Assembly: GCA_025352865.1 (NCBI GenBank)
Contig: JANXSB010000296.1
Coordinates: 1 to 10,168, forward strand
Length of the DNA stretch: 10,168 nt
Reading direction: 5' to 3'
DNA from: Chthoniobacter sp.
GTDB taxonomy: Bacteria > Verrucomicrobiota > Verrucomicrobiia > Chthoniobacterales > Chthoniobacteraceae
The position numbers and the translations under genes were made by a program. This document shows positions 6,267-10,168 of the stretch, in pieces. Under the pieces are notes generated by a model. That model had not been told where the DNA came from, made no database searches, and worked only from the letters and a program-made list of their open reading frames with translations. The first letter of the stretch is position 1. The number at the start of each line of letters is the position of its first letter.

Positions 6267-9200
6267 CGGGAAGCGGAACGGGCTGCGGGCGCTGCCTTGA
6301 GGATCGTGGCTTTGCCGTCGAACGGCAGATCCGTCGCGGTGCCGTCGGCCCAGGTGACGCTGACTTTTCCACGGGTGCCCGAATCACCGAGCCCGAACCA
6401 GGCCGTCGCGCCATCCTGCGCGAGATAGCCGCTGCCGGCGTGCAGTTCCACCACCTGATCCGGCAGGCCCGTGCGGCGCAGCGCCACTTTTGCCCCGGCG
6501 GCACGCGCACCGGGCAGGGCCACGCGCAGCCAGTGCCCGGCGGATTTGTTTTCAAAGCTCATGGTCGCGCCGTTGTTCACGGTCACCGCGAGGCCGGGCT
6601 TGCCGTCGCCGCCCCAGTCCGCAATGGATGCGGATTTCATGTCGCCGACGATGACGATGCCGCTTTCGCGCGCCGTCGCCGGGCTGAAGCCGCCTTTGCC
6701 ATCGCCCAGCAGGAGCTGGCCGACGCCGCCGTCGTAGCGCGGGTTCTCGATCTGCGGGGCGTTGGAGTTTTGCGCGAGGAAAAGGTCCATGTTGCCGTCG
6801 CCGTTGAAGTCGCACGCGACAATGCCGTAGGCCGGCGCGATCTGGGCGATGCGCGGGAACGGCTTGAAGGTGAACTTGCCGTGGTCATTGAGGAAGACGC
6901 CGCTTTGGAATTCCGTCGCCTCGTAGCGCTCGGCGCTCTTCAGCTTGTCGTCGCCATAGACCTCCGAGAGGGGGGCCAGCGCGAAGGCTTTGAAGGTCGT
7001 GAATTTCGATTTGATGAAGGGCATCGCATTACCCGAGCAGCTCTTTCCGCGCTCGGGCAGCAGGTTGTCCCCTTCACGCTTGACCTCGACCGGGTTCCAT
7101 TTTCCGGTGCCGTCAAAGTCCGCGTAATACAGGAGCTGGGGATGGTCGTCCCCCGGCTGCTTGTATTTCGTATTGAGGCCGACGTTGCCGACGATGAGGT
7201 CGAGCTGGCCGTCGTGGTTCACGTCCGCCGTGGTGATGCTATTCCACCAGCCCTTCAAACCCGCGAGCCCCGCGTCCGCCGTCTTGTCGGTGAGCTTGCC
7301 CTGAATGTTGTGAAAATACTTTACCGGGCCGTATTCGGTCGCCACGAGCAGGTCCGCCCAGCCGTCGCCATCCACATCCGACCACACCGCCGAGGTGACG
7401 AGCCCCACATTCGCGAGGCCGGACACGGTGTCCGTCACGTCCACGAACTTCACCTCGCCGCCCTTCGACTCATTGTGCAGCAGGCGGCTGCGGCCCGAGT
7501 GCGGCCAGTCACCGGGGATGCAGCGGCTGCCGATGAAAAGATCGACCTTCCCGTCGTGATCGTAATCCACCGCGCAGACCGCGCTGGCGAATTCATGCGC
7601 CTCCGGCAGTGCGCCCGCCGGTGCCGCGGTGAAGTTTCCTTTCCCGTCATTGAGGTAAAGCCGGTCGCGGAATTCCTTCGCGCCCTTCTCGAATTCATTG
7701 CTCCCGCTGACGACGATGAGATCCAGCGCGCCGTCGCCATTCGCGTCGAAAAAGACCGCGCCCATGTCCTCGCACTCCTTGTCCTTGCGGAAATCCTCGA
7801 CCCACTTGGAGACGTATTTCCCCTGGCCGTTGTTGATGCGGAGCTGGCCGATCTCGCCCTTCGAACCGCCGAAATAAAAGTCGTCCAGCCCGTCGCCATT
7901 CACATCGCCCCACGCGAGACACGGCCCGAGCTGCGAGAGCGCGTGCGGGAGGAGTATTTGTTTCACGAAATCCCCCGCCCAGCCCTCGTCCTTGACCTTC
8001 ACGTCCTTGAGCGTGTCCGTCTTGGCAAACATCGCCTCGATTTTCGCCGCCGGTTTCACCGGATCACCGCCGTCCGCCGGCTGAGTGATCGTGTAGAGCA
8101 TGTCCGCCGCGAGGTTGGTGAACTTCTGCTCGCCGCCGCCCGGCCAGCGCACGGTCAGTTCCTTGATGATCGCATCCTCGCCGAGACCGAAATGCACCAG
8201 CGCCTCATTGCACGACATGTAGCCCGTCTGCGGCTGGAGCTGCCGCATCTGCGGGCCCGCGGCCGTCTTGATGATGATCGTCGCGCCGAGGCCGTTGCGG
8301 TTCGATTTCGTCCCCTCGAGCTTGAGCAGGACGGCGTGCCCCGTCTGGCAGTCGTTGCGGTAAATGCAGTTCGGCTCCTCGAGGTTCACCTCGATCATGT
8401 CGAGCGTGCCGTTCCGGTCGAGGTCGGCATACGCGCAGCCGTAACTCACGCCCACGTGATCCAGCCCCCAGGCCTTGCCCATCTCCTCGAACTTCTCCTT
8501 GTGCGTGTTGCGATACGCCCGGTGCTCCTCCTTGCGCATCTCCCCGTCCTTGAAAAACTCGAACATGTGTTTCCCCGCCAGCATGTCCTGCGTGATCTTG
8601 TGATCCGAGTCGTTCATGTGCCGCGAGATGCCGTTGTTCATGTAAATGTCCTGCCACCCGTCGAGGTCGAAGTCCGCGAACTTCACCGACCACGTCCAGT
8701 CCGTGCTCGAGATGCCGTAAAGCCGCGCGCCTTCGAGGAAGCGCCCCGTGCCCGTATTGATGAGCAGCGTATTGTGCATGTACTGCGGCGGGTCCGAGTT
8801 GTAGGAGCGCTTGAGGTCGATCCCACCCATGATGCCCATCGTGGTTTTCGATTTGAAATGCGAAGTCGCCGACATGTCCGCGATGAAAAGATCGGGCATG
8901 AGATCATTGTTCACGTCGCCGAAATCCGTCCCCATCGAAAACCACGGCGTATGCGGCGCCGCCTCCGCCAGCTTGTCCGTGAAAGTCCCGTCGCCGTTGT
9001 TGTGGTAGAGCTTGTCCGTGCTGATGAAATCGTTCGCCACGTAGAGGTCCAGCAACCCGTCCCCGTCGTAGTCCAGCCACATCGCCGAGAGCCCGTCGCC
9101 GCGCCCGGAGATGCCCGCCTTCGCAGTCACATCCGTGAAATGCGGCACACCGTCCGGCCCGTTGCCGTCATTATGGTAAAGCCGGTCCGGCGTCCCCATC

Positions 9201-9973
9201 GCCTCCGTGCCCCAGTTGTCGTAGTCATAGCGCCACACGCTGTAGAAGCGCTCGGCCCCCGGCTTGAGCGTCACCGTCCCGTCCGGGTGCTTGTCCACCG
9301 GCATCTCCGTCGGCGTCCCCTTCGGATCCTCGATGCGGTTCGTCAGCAAATACATGTCCAGCTTCCCGTCGCCATCGTAGTCCGCAAAGTAGGCGCTGTG
9401 GCTGCAATCCACCGCATCCAGCCCTGCCGGAGCCGCCACTTCCTTAAAGACCACCGGCTCCCCATTCGGCCCCGGCCCCATGTTCAGGAAAAGCTGGTTC
9501 GGCTTTTCGTAATAGCACACGTAAATATCCGGCCGCCCGTCGCCGTTCACATCCCCCACCGCCACTCCCGTCGCCCAGTTGCCGCCGCCCTCGATCGGCC
9601 CCGCCGACTTCGTGATGTCCGCAAACTTCATCTCCCCCAGCTTCCCCACCTGCCGGTAAAGCCGGCTCGGTTGCGTCGTCCCCGCAAAGAAAATATCCGG
9701 CTTCCCATCCCCGTCGAAATCCGCCACCGCCACCCCGCCCGTCGTCATCCCGCTGTGGTAGAGGAAGCTCATCGGGTGGTTCACATTCATCTTGTTCACC
9801 ATGTCGATGCCCACCGTGTCGCCCTCGATCCGGGTGAAAAGCGTCTTGCCATCGCCCTTCGAGCGCGGGCGCAGCGGCTCAGCCTTCAGCCCGGCGGGCA
9901 AATCCGCCGCCGCAGCCAGAAGCGGAGCGAGAACGGCGGCGAAACACAATGCGGAGAAGGAGGGGGTTTTCAT
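6263..9973 (-). CDS. Exported CRTAC1-like protein: FG-GAP/VCBS repeats with two ASPIC/UnbV-like domains
   Basis: The product has 1236 residues. Residues 1-22 are a signal peptide (MKTPSF, a hydrophobic core, then LLAAAA before D24). Fourteen D-x-D/N-x-D-G-x-x-D calcium loops, some degenerate, start near residues 85, 141, 198, 301, 353, 434, 517, 690, 743, 803, 866, 917, 1055 and 1119, each followed by a hydrophobic strand (DFDGDGKPDIFF is the clearest). These mark FG-GAP/VCBS blades of a beta-propeller. An ASPIC/UnbV domain lies at about 545-635 (NRNGLGATI, then GYMSCNEALVHFGLG, then VRWPGG). A second, more diverged copy ends the protein at about 1147-1228 (GHWLRVALPG, GSGYLAQ, WFGLG, VTWADG). 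The layout thus suggests two CRTAC1-like units in one chain. Family members act outside the cytoplasm, in calcium-dependent binding, carbohydrate or adhesion roles; no enzyme site is visible and the ligand is unknown. ATG 9973 is chosen because it starts directly at the signal peptide. It is first in an operon with the Sel1 gene. Confidence 0.92.
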   Translation of the reverse strand: MKTPSFSALCFAAVLAPLLAAAADLPAGLKAEPLRPRSKGDGKTLFTRIEGDTVGIDMVNKMNVNHPMSFLYHSGMTTGGVAVADFDGDGKPDIFFAGTTQPSRLYRQVGKLGEMKFADITKSAGPIEGGGNWATGVAVGDVNGDGRPDIYVCYYEKPNQLFLNMGPGPNGEPVVFKEVAAPAGLDAVDCSHSAYFADYDGDGKLDMYLLTNRIEDPKGTPTEMPVDKHPDGTVTLKPGAERFYSVWRYDYDNWGTEAMGTPDRLYHNDGNGPDGVPHFTDVTAKAGISGRGDGLSAMWLDYDGDGLLDLYVANDFISTDKLYHNNGDGTFTDKLAEAAPHTPWFSMGTDFGDVNNDLMPDLFIADMSATSHFKSKTTMGIMGGIDLKRSYNSDPPQYMHNTLLINTGTGRFLEGARLYGISSTDWTWSVKFADFDLDGWQDIYMNNGISRHMNDSDHKITQDMLAGKHMFEFFKDGEMRKEEHRAYRNTHKEKFEEMGKAWGLDHVGVSYGCAYADLDRNGTLDMIEVNLEEPNCIYRNDCQTGHAVLLKLEGTKSNRNGLGATIIIKTAAGPQMRQLQPQTGYMSCNEALVHFGLGEDAIIKELTVRWPGGGEQKFTNLAADMLYTITQPADGGDPVKPAAKIEAMFAKTDTLKDVKVKDEGWAGDFVKQILLPHALSQLGPCLAWGDVNGDGLDDFYFGGSKGEIGQLRINNGQGKYVSKWVEDFRKDKECEDMGAVFFDANGDGALDLIVVSGSNEFEKGAKEFRDRLYLNDGKGNFTAAPAGALPEAHEFASAVCAVDYDHDGKVDLFIGSRCIPGDWPHSGRSRLLHNESKGGEVKFVDVTDTVSGLANVGLVTSAVWSDVDGDGWADLLVATEYGPVKYFHNIQGKLTDKTADAGLAGLKGWWNSITTADVNHDGQLDLIVGNVGLNTKYKQPGDDHPQLLYYADFDGTGKWNPVEVKREGDNLLPERGKSCSGNAMPFIKSKFTTFKAFALAPLSEVYGDDKLKSAERYEATEFQSGVFLNDHGKFTFKPFPRIAQIAPAYGIVACDFNGDGNMDLFLAQNSNAPQIENPRYDGGVGQLLLGDGKGGFSPATARESGIVIVGDMKSASIADWGGDGKPGLAVTVNNGATMSFENKSAGHWLRVALPGARAAGAKVALRRTGLPDQVVELHAGSGYLAQDGATAWFGLGDSGTRGKVSVTWADGTATDLPFDGKATILKAAPAARSASR

Positions 9974-10001
9974 GGAATGGGTAGAAGCACGGGAGCTTTA
10001 C

Positions 10002-10030
10002 GATGTAAGCAGCCGCCCCGTCGGTGTCAA
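10002..10030 (-). promoter_or_regulatory. Candidate promoter of the FG-GAP/Sel1 operon
   Basis: The minus strand has a perfect TTGACA (10030-10025), then 17 bases, then TACATC (10007-10002), which matches the -10 consensus at only three positions. Initiation near 9995 would give a leader of about 22 bases before ATG 9973, and that leader has no Shine-Dalgarno sequence. The perfect -35 box with weak -10 makes this a plausible but unproven promoter. Confidence 0.4.
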
Positions 10031-10043
10031 GATGCTAAGCCCG

Positions 10044-10073
10044 CGTTTGACGCCTGCCGGAAACGTTTTGACG
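10044..10073 (-). promoter_or_regulatory. Pair of near-direct repeats (CGTCAAA) upstream of the operon promoter
   Basis: On the minus strand CGTCAAAACG (10073-10064) and CGTCAAACG (10052-10044) lie about two helical turns apart, start to start, and end 13 bases before the TTGACA box. The placement resembles that of direct-repeat activator sites, but both copies are short and could be chance. An 8-base palindrome AAACGTTT (10061-10068) overlaps the first copy. Confidence 0.2.
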
Positions 10074-10103
10074 AATCGCCTTATCCCATCACCAACGCGC
10101 CCG

Positions 10104-10116
10104 CACAGCGGCTGTG
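10104..10116. repeat. Short palindrome CACAGC-G-GCTGTG
   Basis: Perfect 6-base arms flank a single central G. It may be an operator half of the upstream region or part of a larger fold with the hairpin just to its right. Nothing in the sequence assigns a binding protein. Confidence 0.25.
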
Positions 10117-10119
10117 ACA

Positions 10120-10147
10120 CCTCACCGCCAAGCGGGTGGCGGTGGGG
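10120..10147. repeat. GC-rich stem-loop at the right edge
   Basis: CCTCACCGCCA (10120-10130) pairs with TGGCGGTGGGG (10137-10147) around a 6-base loop AGCGGG; ten of eleven pairs are Watson-Crick and the other is G-T. No T tract follows on either strand, so it is not a canonical intrinsic terminator. It could belong to a gene right of the window or be a dispersed hairpin repeat. Confidence 0.45.
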
Positions 10148-10168
10148 AGACTCGGGAACGCCAGCCGG

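Noticed and set aside
6254..10117. A 1287-codon open frame on the plus strand, antisense to the whole FG-GAP gene.
   Set aside because: It is in exact codon register opposite the real gene, so it stays open simply because that gene avoids TTA, CTA and TCA codons. Its product is Arg/His/Val/Ala-rich without domains, whereas the minus strand has a signal peptide and clear FG-GAP and UnbV motifs.
9998..10168. A minus-strand frame open from the right edge to a TAA at 10000-9998, possibly the end of another gene.
   Set aside because: Only 56 sense codons are visible, without recognisable motif, and the frame runs through the hairpin, the palindrome and the candidate promoter. Open stretches of this length are common by chance in GC-rich DNA.

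Overview
The window is GC-rich bacterial DNA carrying three genes, all on the minus strand and all predicted to encode exported, repeat-built proteins. The combination of a giant T5SS/PEP-CTERM-type repeat protein, a double FG-GAP/ASPIC-UnbV protein and a secreted Sel1-repeat protein, with weak or absent Shine-Dalgarno sequences, fits Verrucomicrobiota best (Opitutales-like). Planctomycetota or a related phylum cannot be excluded. This placement is inferred from family distribution, not from a marker gene.

Right to left, in the direction of transcription: 9974-10168 is a leader region with a candidate promoter (perfect TTGACA), short repeats upstream of it and a GC-rich hairpin. 6263-9973 encodes a 1236-residue exported protein with 14 aspartate-rich calcium-loop motifs of the FG-GAP/VCBS type and two ASPIC/UnbV-like domains, so it looks like two CRTAC1-like units joined. 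5202-6266 encodes a 354-residue exported Sel1-repeat protein. Its ATG overlaps the preceding TGA (ATGA), so the two genes form a tightly coupled operon. 4860-5201 is non-coding, with a good sigma70-like promoter just before the next gene.

1-4859 is one very large gene for a cysteine-free, Gly/Thr/Asn-rich beta-solenoid protein made of repeats of about 24 residues, running off the left edge. As given it is broken twice. Near 4842-4845 the ATG and the signal-peptide frame are out of register by one base. Near 1741-1765 the 3027-base main frame ends in an unrelated basic tail, while the repeats continue, free of stops, in another frame to base 1. Both breaks are repaired by adding one base, so assembly or sequencing error, recent pseudogenisation and (less likely) frameshifting are all open.

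The large open frames on the plus strand (for example 6254-10117 and 2938-4884) lie in exact codon register opposite the real genes and are judged to be shadows. I see no RNA gene, CRISPR array, insertion sequence or integrase. I do not see a clearly new multi-gene system. The most unusual items are the doubly frameshifted giant surface protein, the duplicated FG-GAP/UnbV architecture and its coupling to a Sel1 protein.
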